DNA of 64,000 nt from Acidobacteriota bacterium (GCA_013289695.1 JABCZK010000008.1:97649-161648); one strand, 5' to 3'; counted from the stretch's first letter, positions 44,946 through 54,585 are shown. Program-made: numbers and translations. Notes: a model not told the origin generated them from the letters alone.

Positions 44946-46022
44946 CTATTGCAAGGACTTGGCTTTCTTCCTCACCGCCGTGAGCATCGGCGCAGGCAGC
45001 GCGGAGTAACCTTCCTGCGCCGCGGACAGCTGGCCATCGCTGTAAATCCACTCCAGCAGATCGCTCAATGCAGCTGCGCGAACGGAATCAGACTCTGGAG
45101 TTCGCAAATAAATCCACGTGAAACTGCTTATGGGATATGAATCCGCCCCCGATACGTTCGTCAAAGAAGCCGAGAAGTTATTCCAACGCGGCTCCTCGGC
45201 CGCGACGCACGCCGCGCCAATGGTTTCCATGGAAGCTTTCACATACCGGCCCGCGGGATTCAAAACGGCCGCCTGAGGAATGCCCGCCTTCACCGCATAT
45301 TGATACTCCACGTACCCGATGGCCCCAGAAGCGTTTTTCACTTTGTCCGCCATATCCGAACTGCGTTCCGCCGGCTCGCCCACCGGCCACTTCGGCGAAG
45401 GGCTCACTCCCACTTCCGAGCGAAATTTGGAATTCACCTTCGACAAGAAATCAGTGAAGACGTAGTTCGACCCTTTTCCCGCAGGTCGGTTGATCACCTG
45501 AATCGGAAGATTCGGCAGCGTAACGTCGGGGTTGAGCTTCGCGATCTGCGGCGCATTCCACATCTTCACCTCGCCCAGAAAAATCTCAGCCAGTACGTCC
45601 CCGGAAAGCCGCAGCTCCTGATGAATCTCGGGAAGATTGTAAATCGGCACGATCCCGATGAGCACCACCGGCAGTTCCGTCAAGCTCCCTTCTTTCCGTT
45701 GCTTTTCCGTCAGCTGAGCTTCGCCCGCGCCAAAATCGCTCGCGCCTCGAGAAATTTCCTTGATGCCCTCGCTCGTGCCGATCGGAAGGTAGCGAATCTG
45801 AATGTTGGCATTTCGCTTGCCGTATTCTTGCGTCCACCGGCTGTAAAGCGGCGCCGGCACGCTTGAGCCGGATCCCACCAGTACGATAGAACTCTGGGCC
45901 TCTGCCGGCGGATTGCACAGCGCAGAAGCTAGAAGGAGCAACAGCCAGATTTGGAAAAGTAAACACGAGCCAGAATGCCGCTGCGCACATTTCGAGGCCG
46001 AGAATTTCAGACGTACCATCAT
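44946..46022 (-). CDS. pstS: PstS-like phosphate ABC transporter substrate-binding protein
   Basis: 358 residues with a clear signal peptide (LLFQIWLLLLLASALCNPPAEAQ). The PBP fold of PstS shows as IVLVGSGSSVPAPLYSRW, IRYLPIGTSEGIKEI, DFGAGEAQLTEKQ, VPIYNLPEIHQELRLSGDVL, NRPAGKGSNYVFTDFL and GAIGYVEYQYA, each contributing phosphate contacts in known members. AGGAGG lies 6 bases before the ATG. The permease genes pstC and pstA and the ATPase pstB are not in the window, so it is an orphan binding protein. Its position at the start of the leftward run could be chance. Confidence 0.88.
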   Translation of the reverse strand: MMVRLKFSASKCAQRHSGSCLLFQIWLLLLLASALCNPPAEAQSSIVLVGSGSSVPAPLYSRWTQEYGKRNANIQIRYLPIGTSEGIKEISRGASDFGAGEAQLTEKQRKEGSLTELPVVLIGIVPIYNLPEIHQELRLSGDVLAEIFLGEVKMWNAPQIAKLNPDVTLPNLPIQVINRPAGKGSNYVFTDFLSKVNSKFRSEVGVSPSPKWPVGEPAERSSDMADKVKNASGAIGYVEYQYAVKAGIPQAAVLNPAGRYVKASMETIGAACVAAEEPRWNNFSASLTNVSGADSYPISSFTWIYLRTPESDSVRAAALSDLLEWIYSDGQLSAAQEGYSALPAPMLTAVRKKAKSLQ

Positions 46023-46301
46023 CCTGTTCCTCCTGATTGTGGCCGGGTTATTTCATGCGAGCCCGTGCCGTTGGCCATCGGGGACCCAAGTCAACTGATG
46101 ACGGTAACTTACCACCATTGACGAAACCCGGATCGCCCGGTAATAAGTCGTGTTGTCAGACTAGGAAAGTCCCCAAGCGCCGTCGAGAACGAGGGCTGGT
46201 GTTAAGATGCGGACCGCCTGGACGCTGCGTGTCCGCGAACCGTACGACGCATTCGCGGGCCACGAATCTGAGGCAAAGTACGGCCAAGGCGGGACGAGCA
46301 T

Positions 46302-47147
46302 ATGTCGCACGCTCCTATGTCGCAGCAGGAAATCGAAGCGCTAGCGCGTGAACTGCTGTCCGCGTATGACACGGGCCAGATGATCGCAGTGCCTCCGTCC
46401 GCGCGCCCCGGTTTCGACCTTAACGCAGCCTACGCAGTCGAAGCGATTCTCCAGCACCTCCGCGCAGCCGCCGGACACAGAACCGTCGGCCGCAAAGTCG
46501 GTTACGCGAATAAAGCGATGTGGCGCGCGCTCAAACTGGAAACTCTCGTTTGGGCCCACATGTACGACAACACGGTGCACTACGGTCCTGGCAATTCCGC
46601 CACGCTAACAGTGGCGCATCCCCGTTCGTTGAAGATCGAGCCTGAGATTGTTTTTGGATTGAAGCAGCCCGTCACTGGGGACGCCCCGACTGCCGCAGAC
46701 GCTGCCGCGACGCTCGCGTCCGTGGACTGGCTGGCAGCCGGATTCGAAATCATTGATTGCCCTTTTCCCGATTGGAAGTTTCAGCCGGGAGATTTCGTGG
46801 CTTCTTTCGGACTTCACGCGGCACTGGTGATCGGCGAGAAAGTTCATGTCCAGCCCGATCTCATCGCTAAGCTCGCGGACGAGCTGGCCCAATTTAAAGT
46901 GCGCATGTCCAGGAATGGCGAGTTCGTGGAAGAAGGCTCGGGCAGAAATTCTTTGAAGAACCCCGCGCTATGCCTGGCGGAACTGGGCGCCGCCATCGCC
47001 AACCGCTTTCCCTCTCACCCCTTGACCGCGGGAGAAATTATAAGCTCCGGCACACTCACCACTGGTCATCCCACCAGCGCGGGCGGCCTGTGGACCGCCA
47101 ACTTCGAGGGAATCACTTTGCCGTCTCTGACTCTGCGCCTCGCGTGA
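46302..47147 (+). CDS. 2-keto-4-pentenoate hydratase / MhpD family protein
   Basis: 281 residues. The fold is related to the C-terminal FAH domain. TVGRKVGYANKAMWRAL, IEPEIVFGLKQPVTG with metal-binding glutamates, DWLAAGFEIIDCPFPDWKFQ, ASFGLHAALVIG and PLTAGEIISSGTLTTGHPTSAG match hydratases and oxaloacetate-type decarboxylases of meta-cleavage pathways. Other pathway genes are missing here, so the substrate, a small 2-keto acid, is not known. It is divergent from the PstS-like gene and is followed by a 300-base gap before the porin gene. The start at 46302 or four codons later (MSQQE) cannot be decided. Confidence 0.83.
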   Translation: MSHAPMSQQEIEALARELLSAYDTGQMIAVPPSARPGFDLNAAYAVEAILQHLRAAAGHRTVGRKVGYANKAMWRALKLETLVWAHMYDNTVHYGPGNSATLTVAHPRSLKIEPEIVFGLKQPVTGDAPTAADAAATLASVDWLAAGFEIIDCPFPDWKFQPGDFVASFGLHAALVIGEKVHVQPDLIAKLADELAQFKVRMSRNGEFVEEGSGRNSLKNPALCLAELGAAIANRFPSHPLTAGEIISSGTLTTGHPTSAGGLWTANFEGITLPSLTLRLA

Positions 47148-47455
47148 ATACTCGCCAGAACACGTCGCTCGGCCGATCGGCCGTGGCGGTAGGTTCCTTC
47201 GCTCACGGCGATGCAGGCGCCAGGGCAATGCCACGCCACGTCCGCCGCCATTCACCTCCGCGGGACGCTATTCGAGCCATGCACGACACCCCGCCGAACG
47301 CTCTCTTGGCCCAGCAAACCAGTCAACCTGTCCGCGAACTCGACCGGTATAGCGATATGCTTAACAGACATATTTCATAATTCTCTTGACACGTCTCAAG
47401 ATGCTGTGCTAAACGCGAGCCTGTTTTTCCCAGATATTTTGTATAAAGGAAAATT
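47148..47455. other. Intergenic region upstream of the porin gene
   Basis: About 308 bases with no gene recognised. A perfect 14-base palindrome, CGGCCGATCGGCCG, lies at 47170-47183. The porin promoter candidate is at 47386-47414. Confidence 0.5.
47386..47414 (+). promoter_or_regulatory. Candidate promoter of the porin gene
   Basis: A perfect -35 TTGACA at 47386-47391 is followed after 17 bases by CTAAAC (47409-47414), a weak -10. It sits about 45 bases before the porin ATG, and AAGGA at 47446-47450 is the ribosome site. Confidence 0.4.
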
Positions 47456-49081
47456 ATGCGCTCGCCAAAACTGTGGTGTGTGCTCGTGACGTTCTTGTGC
47501 CTCGCGGCTGCTCCGCTCGCCTTTGCGCAGAGCGACAAGCCCTCCAACGACCCGGCACAGGCGAAATCAACCGCCAAACCCGCCACCGAGGACGAGGTCC
47601 AGCAACTCCGCAGCGATGTCGCGGAGTTAAAGGCTCAAATCCAGCGCCTCGTGCAGGCTAGCGGTCAGAAAGACTCCGGCGACGCTCACCTGGTGCAAGC
47701 GAGCGACGTCGTAGCGAGCAACGCGAAGCCTGATGACGTCGACGCGCCTCCCGCAGTTACGCCTGCTGACATCGACGGTCTCCAGAAAGAGATCGAGGTC
47801 CTGCAGAAAAAAGCCGCTGACGTTCCCGCGGCTACGTCCGGATGGAACGGCGAGCACTTTTTCCTGAAGAGCAGCGACGGCAAGTTCACGATTATGCCGA
47901 TCGGATACTTAAATGCTCAGTATAATTTCTACAAAGGTGACGGCGCGCCTTCGGACACATTCTCCATCAGGCGTGCCCGGTTCGGCGTTCAAGGCAATTA
48001 TGGGAGCCAACTTGACTATTCGTTCCTGTTCGAGACGGCCTCCGCCTCGACTCCCACAATTGCGGTCCGCGATGCTTACATGGATTTTAAGCCCTGGAAT
48101 GCCTTCAAAATACAGGGCGGCCAATACAAGGTGCCGTTCTCCATGGAAGTCGGAACCGCCGATACCAACGTTGAGTTCGCGGACCGTTCAATTAACTCCG
48201 TGCTGTACCCGGATGCCGCAGGGGCTTTCCGCGCTCCCGGTATTGACGCTCACGGTGATTTGGCTGATGGTCGCCTGCAGTACTGGGTCGGCATTTTCAA
48301 CGGGCAGGGACTGTTGGCGACCGGTACCACCAACGAGCCCGAAGTTGTCGGCAGGGTCCGATTAGCTCCCTGGAGAAATTCCGACATTCAAATCCTGAAG
48401 GATCTATCTTTCGGCGGTTCCGTCGAGCACAGTCGATCCCGGGGCCTTTCAAACGAATTGAGCTTCAGCGGCGTCTTGACCGACGGTACCTACACTTTCT
48501 TTCCGCAGTTCCGGATCAATGGAGGAGTCGAGCGATATAACGGGTTTTTCGCGTGGTTGCGCGGGCCCCTGGGCATTCGCGGAGAGTACACTCAACTCCT
48601 GCAGAAGCGCAGTAACATCGGCTCGTTAGCACCCGGTGGCGTCGCATTCAACACGATTCCCGGCGTGAAGGGCTGGGGCACTTACGCTTCGGCCTCGTAT
48701 TTGCTGACCGGCGAACGCGAACCGGAGAATGCCATTCCACGCGTCAAGCACCCGGTGATTGGCCCCAATTCTCCCGGCGAATCAGGTCCCCCAGGTTGGG
48801 GTGCTTGGGAGGTCCTGGCCCGTTACTCTTGGCTGGAAGGGAAAGCTGCCGGCGCCACTTGCGATGCCAGCACGATTCCGGCCTGCCCGATCACGCCCGG
48901 CATCGTCCCATACTACAGCGACCACACACTTCAATGGACGCTTGGCCTGAACTGGTATCTCAATTATTGGGTTCTCGTTAAATCGAACGTTAACTTCAAT
49001 CAACTCAAAGACCCAAGCGTGCAGGGCATACTGCCCCGCAATTACTACGTGTATATCGAGCAGCTTCAGTTTCGGTTTTGA
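47456..49081 (+). CDS. Outer-membrane porin, OprO/OprP (phosphate-selective porin) family
   Basis: 541 residues. A signal peptide (ending APLAFAQ near residue 25) is followed by a coiled-coil segment EDEVQQLRSDVAELKAQIQR at about 45-65 and another near 105-120, which may form a periplasmic trimeric stalk. The barrel begins at about residue 133 (FFLKSSDGKFTIMPIGYLNA) and contains FSIRRARFGVQGNYG and QGGQYKVPFSMEVGT, both typical of Porin_O_P. It ends in aromatic Phe (YVYIEQLQFRF), as needed for BAM recognition. The nearby PstS-like protein may be a functional companion, but phosphate specificity cannot be read from the barrel alone. Confidence 0.9.
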   Translation: MRSPKLWCVLVTFLCLAAAPLAFAQSDKPSNDPAQAKSTAKPATEDEVQQLRSDVAELKAQIQRLVQASGQKDSGDAHLVQASDVVASNAKPDDVDAPPAVTPADIDGLQKEIEVLQKKAADVPAATSGWNGEHFFLKSSDGKFTIMPIGYLNAQYNFYKGDGAPSDTFSIRRARFGVQGNYGSQLDYSFLFETASASTPTIAVRDAYMDFKPWNAFKIQGGQYKVPFSMEVGTADTNVEFADRSINSVLYPDAAGAFRAPGIDAHGDLADGRLQYWVGIFNGQGLLATGTTNEPEVVGRVRLAPWRNSDIQILKDLSFGGSVEHSRSRGLSNELSFSGVLTDGTYTFFPQFRINGGVERYNGFFAWLRGPLGIRGEYTQLLQKRSNIGSLAPGGVAFNTIPGVKGWGTYASASYLLTGEREPENAIPRVKHPVIGPNSPGESGPPGWGAWEVLARYSWLEGKAAGATCDASTIPACPITPGIVPYYSDHTLQWTLGLNWYLNYWVLVKSNVNFNQLKDPSVQGILPRNYYVYIEQLQFRF

Positions 49082-49192
49082 TCGAATCTTCTGCGCTTGG
49101 GCGGCGCCAGTGGCTGCCCAGGGCGCCGCGGATTCAGTGCACTCTTGAAATGCGATTCGGTTACCGGGCAAATATCTTGGGAGGAAATTTCG

Positions 49193-51190
49193 ATGAAACC
49201 GAAAATGTTTCCGCTGCTCGCCTTCGTCGCGCTGTGCGGGGTGATGCTCGTCTCGAACAGTTGCGGAAGCGGTCCGGCGAATTGTCCCGTCTGCGGCACA
49301 CAGAAAAACGCGCAGATCGCCTTGATCAATGTGATGCTCGTGCCGGAACACAATCCCAACGGCGAGCCCGGCGGCCCGTTCAATATTTTGGATATGAGCT
49401 GGGTGGATCCGACGAATCGGCTATACACCGTGTCGGACCGCATCGGCCTCGATGTTCCGGTGTTCAGCACCACTTCGAACATCGCGCTGTGGGCCATCGG
49501 CGGGAATAATTCGGTGTCCGAGGCGGGAAACAACGCCAGCTCCTGCTGGTTCGATCCCAAGCTCGATAAGCCAGGTGCGGTTGCGACAATTCCCCCCATC
49601 ACCACCGCGCAAGGGAACTACACGCGGTTCGGTTGCAAGACGGATAACTTCCGCATTCCGGGCTTCTTCGGTCCCAACGGCTTCTTCGGCGGATTCGTAG
49701 GCGGCCAATGCTGCGCCTCCCGCGCCAATAACCTGAATCCCTTGTCCGGTCCGAACGGACTCGAAGTTTCTGCGGATGGAAATTTCCTATTTGTCGGGAA
49801 TGGCGCCTCGCAATTGTTGATATTCGACCTGGCCCCCATGCTTGCTAGCGGAACGGTTGCGACCGGCTTCGCCGCGCCGCCCTTGTTAACCGCCGTGGTA
49901 CCGACGGGCTCGTCGCCGGACTACGACGGCCTGCCTAATGGAATCTCGAACTGCGAGCAGTCTGCAAATGGAAGAGCGTTCTCCGATCCGACCTGCGGCG
50001 ACCTGCGCGGCGATGAACTTGCCACCACCGGCGGCGTTGTAACTTTTCCGCAGGATGGCCTCCCGCATTATCTTGTTTCGATCATCAATGGAGACCCCGG
50101 ATTTCCTTTTGTTACCATCGTTGACGTAACCGGTGTTGTGACGAGAACGGGAACCGACGCGCAACAGCACTGTCTCGCTTATTCTCAAGTCACCGACCCG
50201 ACCGTTCAGGCGCCCTTTAGTCCCGGTATCAGTAGCTACGTCACAACTCCCGGTGGTCCTACAATCACAACGCAGTTTCCGGCGAATTACTCCACTTGTG
50301 TCCTCGGCCAGATCTACTACGACGGTGCAGCTCAGAACGACGACACCGTCCTGATCGATGACGGAGGCGCGAACGCCGCTGGCGGGTTCGCCTGCCCTGA
50401 TCCTTCCCTCCAATTCTCAGGAACGACTGTGGGCTCGGCTGGCCCGGCTGTCCCATCTGGCGCCTCCGGCCATGCGGCTGGCTTCAATCCGGACATCGCT
50501 TGCCATCACGGCCCGATGCTCACTATAACCACTGCGACGCAGCCGGGCGGAGTCTTCTGCGCGGCAGGTCCCGGCACGCCGGCGGGCTGTACCGGTGCAA
50601 TTGGCCCCGCTGGACTGGGCGGCATGGCGTTTTACCCACCCACCTCTACGTTCCTGCTGACGAATTCAAATTCCACCCCCGACATTACCGTCGGAAGCGT
50701 GGATGTGATCGATCCTCTCCATCCGATCACCGTCGCCGGCGTCACTAGATTTGTGCCAGCGATAATTAACAGTTTCCCGATTCCCAATTGCATGCCCACC
50801 GGTGTGAATGTCGGCCCAGGCACGGATGTGCTGGTGGGATGCGCCGATCACGACGGCCGCGCCTTCGCGCCCTCCAGCGTGATTATCAATGGCACCACCG
50901 GTCAGATCCTCAAAGTGATCAACGATGTCGGTTTCGTTGACCAAACCTGGTATAACCCCGGCGACAACAATTACTACACCGCCTCGCGAGACATGCCCAC
51001 CGGCCCGGTTCTGGGCGTCATCAATGCCGGCAGCAGGCAGTGGCTCATCAACGTTCCCACAAACGGCAACGCTCACAGCGTCGCCGTCGATCCGAAAAGC
51101 AATCACATTTTCGTGCCGCTGCCTTCGGGCGGGCCTAATTGTGAAACGATCGCCGCCGATGGTTGCGTCGGCGTGTATGCATCGCAGTAA
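49193..51190 (+). CDS. Large exported beta-propeller-like protein
   Basis: 665 residues. Begins with a hydrophobic signal segment ending SNSCGSG, which could be a lipoprotein processing site although the lipobox is imperfect. Repeated blades resembling YVTN/NHL propellers follow: GLEVSADGNFLFVGNGASQL, DQTWYNPGDNNYYTASRDMP and NAHSVAVDPKSNHIFVPLPS. Cys-rich loops (GPANCPVCGTQ, GGQCCASRAN) suggest disulfides. The start at 49193 is fixed by GGGAGGAAA just upstream. It lies 111 bases after the porin gene and ends at a strong terminator, so the two may form an envelope operon. No enzymatic motif is recognised. Confidence 0.8.
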   Translation: MKPKMFPLLAFVALCGVMLVSNSCGSGPANCPVCGTQKNAQIALINVMLVPEHNPNGEPGGPFNILDMSWVDPTNRLYTVSDRIGLDVPVFSTTSNIALWAIGGNNSVSEAGNNASSCWFDPKLDKPGAVATIPPITTAQGNYTRFGCKTDNFRIPGFFGPNGFFGGFVGGQCCASRANNLNPLSGPNGLEVSADGNFLFVGNGASQLLIFDLAPMLASGTVATGFAAPPLLTAVVPTGSSPDYDGLPNGISNCEQSANGRAFSDPTCGDLRGDELATTGGVVTFPQDGLPHYLVSIINGDPGFPFVTIVDVTGVVTRTGTDAQQHCLAYSQVTDPTVQAPFSPGISSYVTTPGGPTITTQFPANYSTCVLGQIYYDGAAQNDDTVLIDDGGANAAGGFACPDPSLQFSGTTVGSAGPAVPSGASGHAAGFNPDIACHHGPMLTITTATQPGGVFCAAGPGTPAGCTGAIGPAGLGGMAFYPPTSTFLLTNSNSTPDITVGSVDVIDPLHPITVAGVTRFVPAIINSFPIPNCMPTGVNVGPGTDVLVGCADHDGRAFAPSSVIINGTTGQILKVINDVGFVDQTWYNPGDNNYYTASRDMPTGPVLGVINAGSRQWLINVPTNGNAHSVAVDPKSNHIFVPLPSGGPNCETIAADGCVGVYASQ

Positions 51191-51219
51191 TTGACGACCT
51201 GAAAGTGCTCTGGAATGCG

Positions 51220-51260
51220 AGGCCCGAATTCACCGTCGTGGATTCGGGCCTCCTTTTTTT
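51220..51260 (+). terminator. Intrinsic terminator after the beta-propeller gene
   Basis: A perfect 10-bp stem pairs 51220-51229 (AGGCCCGAAT) with 51242-51251 (ATTCGGGCCT), then a run of seven T. It sits 30 bases after the stop codon. Confidence 0.93.
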
Positions 51261-51273
51261 GGGGGCTGCGAGC

Positions 51274-51783
51274 CTACCGGACCAGCGTCTCTTGATAACG
51301 CATCATCTTCCACTCGCCGTCGCGGTTGGTCCAAAGTTCGCCGATGAAAACTCTTCTGAAACGCAGCGCCGCGGTCTTGGGGAATTGCATGCTGCTTTCA
51401 TACGTCACGAAAGCGTAGTGCTCCCCCAGCGGCTGCACCTGAAACATTTGCAGCAGGTAATCGGTGTACATGCTGTGTTCCACTTCGCGCAGGGTTATCG
51501 CCTTGCTGCGTTCGCCGTCACCGTCGGATTCCACGGCCTGGAAATCGTCGGTGAGGAACGCGGCGTAACCATCCTTATCCTTTTTCTTGAACGCGGCCCA
51601 CGCCGCTCGCACCTTCGCTTCCAGCAAGTCCGCGAGCTTGGGCTGAGCTGCTGCAGTCTTCGGCGGCGCGATCTGCGCAGGCTTTCCTGCCGCGGCGGAC
51701 CCGCCTGCCGCAGCAGGCTGCTGCGCGATCGCGAAGCACGGCAGCGCGAGCGCCATCCATGAACATAAAATCCAACTTCGCAT
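51274..51783 (-). CDS. Secreted SnoaL/DUF4440-like (NTF2-fold) protein
   Basis: 169 residues with a signal peptide (MRSWILCSWMALALPCFAIAQ), an Ala/Pro-rich linker to about residue 48, and an NTF2-like domain: VRAAWAAFKKKDKDGYAAFL, DDFQAVESDGDG, YAFVTYESSM and GELWTNRDGEWKMMRYQETL. That ending is characteristic of DUF4440/SnoaL-like proteins, a fold used for small-ligand binding or unknown functions. It converges on the propeller gene across the terminator. No operon partner is visible. Confidence 0.78.
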   Translation of the reverse strand: MRSWILCSWMALALPCFAIAQQPAAAGGSAAAGKPAQIAPPKTAAAQPKLADLLEAKVRAAWAAFKKKDKDGYAAFLTDDFQAVESDGDGERSKAITLREVEHSMYTDYLLQMFQVQPLGEHYAFVTYESSMQFPKTAALRFRRVFIGELWTNRDGEWKMMRYQETLVR

Positions 51784-52027
51784 CAGTTCCCTCCCCCAGC
51801 GAGGCGCCGCGAATCTTACAAGCCTCTCGCTCGACAGTCAAAGCAGAGTTTGACAAGCAGAGTTTGCCTCACTCGCGCCGGCAGTCTCCTCGACCTTACG
51901 TGCGGGCCGGTTGCGGTTCAGGCGGCGCTTGGCTACTATGGGAATTCTTGACGGATGCATTCATATTCGCGACGCTCGCGCGGCCCGCTGTTCGATTTCC
52001 GCGCAAGCGTACCCAGGAGAGAAGATC

Positions 52028-52597
52028 ATGAAACAAGCTCCAGCCCTTTTCTTCGCCCCACTCGTGTTGGCCGCGCTTGGATTCTCAGCCGTGGCGCAGC
52101 TGCAGCCCTCCGCCGCGCATCTGTGGCGCGAATCTCAAAAGCCGGACGACAGCTCAATCGCGCGATTTACTCTGGTGGGAAAATTCCTGAAATCGCCTCA
52201 GGGTGACGTCCCGAATCGCCCCGCCCTGGTCCTGGATTGCAACCCCACCAAGATGTCCCACAAATCCGAGGGCAAGTTTGTCGCGGGTAATCTCCTCGTC
52301 GGCATCCCTCTAAAGATTGACTACATTGAGCCCGAAGAGATTCACGGCACGTCCTACTACCCGAAGGTTGTGGTCCATTACCGCATTAACGACGCCAAAG
52401 AAGAGGAAGAAAGATGGACGCCCGGGACCGACAAGTTTTCCGCCACCATTTCCAAAGACTGGGTGAAGAAAATTCTCCGCGCCCGCACCGTCGAAGTGTC
52501 CACCCACGATGACCGCGGAAACGATATCGCCATACAATTTGACGTGCCCGATCCCGGGCCCGTCGAAGCTGCCTGCAACGTGGACGAACACAAGTAG
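52028..52597 (+). CDS. Hypothetical secreted protein
   Basis: 189 residues. Signal peptide MKQAPALFFAPLVLAALGFS with cleavage after AVAQ or nearby. The mature protein is beta-rich (FTLVGKFLKSPQGDVPNRPA, GKFVAGNLLVGIPLKIDYIE, YPKVVVHYRINDAKEEEERW) and ends with a basic/acidic tail containing one Cys. A similar fold is common in small acidobacterial exported proteins; no function is recognised. AGGAGA lies 8 bases before the ATG. A G/C hairpin at 52618-52647 lies between this gene and the convergent gene ending at 52699 but lacks a T-run. Confidence 0.68.
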   Translation: MKQAPALFFAPLVLAALGFSAVAQLQPSAAHLWRESQKPDDSSIARFTLVGKFLKSPQGDVPNRPALVLDCNPTKMSHKSEGKFVAGNLLVGIPLKIDYIEPEEIHGTSYYPKVVVHYRINDAKEEEERWTPGTDKFSATISKDWVKKILRARTVEVSTHDDRGNDIAIQFDVPDPGPVEAACNVDEHK

Positions 52598-52698
52598 TAA
52601 CCAGTCGCGGCAACGCCGCGGCTCACCGCGAAATCACGGCGAGCCGCTGGCGCAGCCAGCCTTTGATGGACAGCGCTAACGCGACTGAGAGCAATCGA

Positions 52699-53283
52699 TT
52701 ACTGGCACTGCGCTACTGAATTCTCTTCCGACTCTGAAGTGCACATTGGCAGTCGGAACGTCTCGTAGTGCTTGACGACCCACAATCCTTCACCGTTTGT
52801 TATGTAGATCAATTGCCGCCCATCCTCGGAATATACGCTGCTAACGCCGTCAAACTTCTTGACGGTATGCGGGTTCTTCGGATCGCTCAGATCCACCAGT
52901 CTTATCGTCTGCGTGGGAACATTGCTCTGTCCCGACTGGTCGGACTGCACGGCGATGGCGAGGCCCGCACCCACATCGGTCAATTTGCCTAGTGTTGCTA
53001 CGCGTTCAACGACCCGCGGATTATTCGCGTCCGTGACGTCGACCACTGTGAAATTCACATTCTGCTGCAGGTAGAGGTATCGCTTGCCGTTTTCTGTTTG
53101 CAAAAAAATCTGTCGCACCGCTGATCCCGGTAGCGGCAAATGCGCCACTACGGTGATCTTCTCCTTTGACCCATCTTTGCGGTTGTCCTGAGTTGTCGCG
53201 TGGGTGAGATTTGAAAACAAAAAGACCGAAACCAGCATCAATGCGCCGCCGCTGAAGATTCGAAAACTCATCTTGCGAAGCAT
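52699..53283 (-). CDS. Secreted LVIVD-repeat-like protein
   Basis: 194 residues. A signal segment (FSGGALMLVSVFLFSNLTHA) is followed by short repeats NVNFTVVDVTDANNPRVVER and TQTIRLVDLSDPKNPHTVKK, resembling LVIVD repeats that build beta-propellers at the cell surface. Only about three blades fit, so it may be a fragment of a propeller or oligomerise to complete one. GGAGG lies 11 bases before the ATG at 53283. The frame upstream is open but low-complexity and was left out. Confidence 0.7.
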   Translation of the reverse strand: MLRKMSFRIFSGGALMLVSVFLFSNLTHATTQDNRKDGSKEKITVVAHLPLPGSAVRQIFLQTENGKRYLYLQQNVNFTVVDVTDANNPRVVERVATLGKLTDVGAGLAIAVQSDQSGQSNVPTQTIRLVDLSDPKNPHTVKKFDGVSSVYSEDGRQLIYITNGEGLWVVKHYETFRLPMCTSESEENSVAQCQ

Positions 53284-53470
53284 ATTGATAATTTCCTCCG
53301 TTCGAAGCAGTCTCGCCCCAACCGGAATTTCCGTTTCCACTTCCCTGCTGACCGGAAAAATGTACCCAACTGCCCCTAAAACGGACCTTCCGATTTGGAG
53401 CCATCGCAGCCGAATCGTACCTCTCTCCCGTCCCGGACACAACGAATTTGCTGCCGGTGTCGCCGCAACG

Positions 53471-53720
53471 TGAGAATGTCCGGTTTGTGCAAAGTAGAAA
53501 TGTCCGCTTTCGTGGAGGGCCGCGGGGCCTATGCAATCGGAGCGAATCGCGTTGAGCCAGCGAGAACGGGACCGATGGAAAGTGTTGCACGAGGTAAAGC
53601 AGAAACAGTTGACGCAGCTGGCAGCCGCCGAGCGGCTGCAAGGAAGCGACCGCCACGTGCGGCGGATGCTGCTGCGCCCGCGCCAGCGCGGCGATCGCTG
53701 CGGGGTCACGCGCTAAGTGG
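53471..53720 (+). mobile_element. Truncated insertion-sequence remnant with transposase N-terminus
   Basis: The reading frame at 53531-53716 begins MQSERIALSQRERDRWKVLH and continues KQLTQLAAAERLQGSDRHVR, matching the N-terminal helix-turn-helix of a transposase widely found in Acidobacteriota (ISNCY-type, from memory), and then stops after 61 codons, where the full protein has several hundred. Just upstream, from about 53471, is the sequence GTCCGGTTTGTGCAAAGTAG, which I recognise as the typical left end of these elements. The catalytic domain and right end are absent, so it is a dead fragment. Confidence 0.72.
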
Positions 53721-53937
53721 AAGTTATTCCGAGTTGCGGGACCGGGCGTGAGCAGTGGCGACCTCTCAGTCCGCTCGCCACTGCAGTCGCGTAACCGAAA
53801 ACTTGAAGATCCACATAGACGATAGAGCGTTAATCACGACTTGGGCATCCGACCGCTGTCCCGGAACCCCGATCCGGGATATTCCCCGGGTTGCCGACGA
53901 TAGATGCTGGATGGACAACATTTCGACTTGATGGCTG

Positions 53938-54585
53938 CTAGCTTGCGGGCCCGGCAAACAATAGCAGATTCCCGTCCGGATCTTTGACGATGAAATTCTT
54001 GGCGCCCCAAGGCTGCTTTTTGAGTGTCTGGTGAAAGGTAACCCCAGCGGACTGAAATTCAAGAAACAATAACTTGATCTCGTCCGCCGTAGCGACGGTC
54101 ATAGATACCGAAAGCAGTTCCTCACGAGCGCGGACGGTTGACTCGATTACGAGTCCCTCGACACACCTAAGGTTGAGACGCGCTGCGCCGCGACGTACCT
54201 GCGCGTAGTAGGGAGGATCGCCGTAAATGAATACGAGCGAAAAGCCTAACTTCTGCTGGAAGAATTCGCATGATATCTTGATGTCGGTGACGAGCAGCTG
54301 CGGCTCTGCACAGACAATCGTCGCTTTGGATGGCGACAAGTTCGCTCCGCGCGACGTGGCGGAAACTCCAGCTTTCAGGGCTTGCCAACCATCGAAGCCG
54401 TGCTGTCTTGCGACCATTTCTTGCGCATCGCTGAGCTTAAAGTTCGCCGCAAGAATCTCTGCATCGGGCATCTTCGAGAAACGAGGCATGAGTCCGCGGA
54501 TTTGTGCGGCGACGGGATAGTGCTGTTCACGATGCCAACGCAGTATGAGCTTGGCTTGCTTTTTGAGGTTTTCTAGATTGGGCAT
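53938..54585 (-). CDS. VOC-family (glyoxalase/bleomycin-resistance-like) protein with N-terminal helical domain
   Basis: 215 residues. The first 80 residues are helical, NLENLKKQAKLILRWHREQHYPVAAQIRG and then AQEMVARQHGFDGWQALKAG, split here at a turn; this module precedes VOC or ankyrin domains in many soil bacteria. The VOC domain (about 95-215) has EPQLLVTDIKISCEFFQQKL, FVIYGDPPYYAQVRRG-like strands and GAKNFIVKDPDGNLLLFAGP. The ATG at 54585 is fixed by GGAGG 6 bases upstream. A metal-dependent lyase or a ligand-binding role is possible; no substrate is apparent. Confidence 0.8.
   Translation of the reverse strand: MPNLENLKKQAKLILRWHREQHYPVAAQIRGLMPRFSKMPDAEILAANFKLSDAQEMVARQHGFDGWQALKAGVSATSRGANLSPSKATIVCAEPQLLVTDIKISCEFFQQKLGFSLVFIYGDPPYYAQVRRGAARLNLRCVEGLVIESTVRAREELLSVSMTVATADEIKLLFLEFQSAGVTFHQTLKKQPWGAKNFIVKDPDGNLLLFAGPAS

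Noticed and set aside
47170..47183. 14-base palindrome CGGCCGATCGGCCG as an operator
   Set aside because: Far from the porin promoter candidate, and short GC palindromes are common in this composition.
52618..52647. Hairpin GCGGCTC/GAGCCGC as a terminator
   Set aside because: Stem of 7 bases and no T-run; kept only as a remark.
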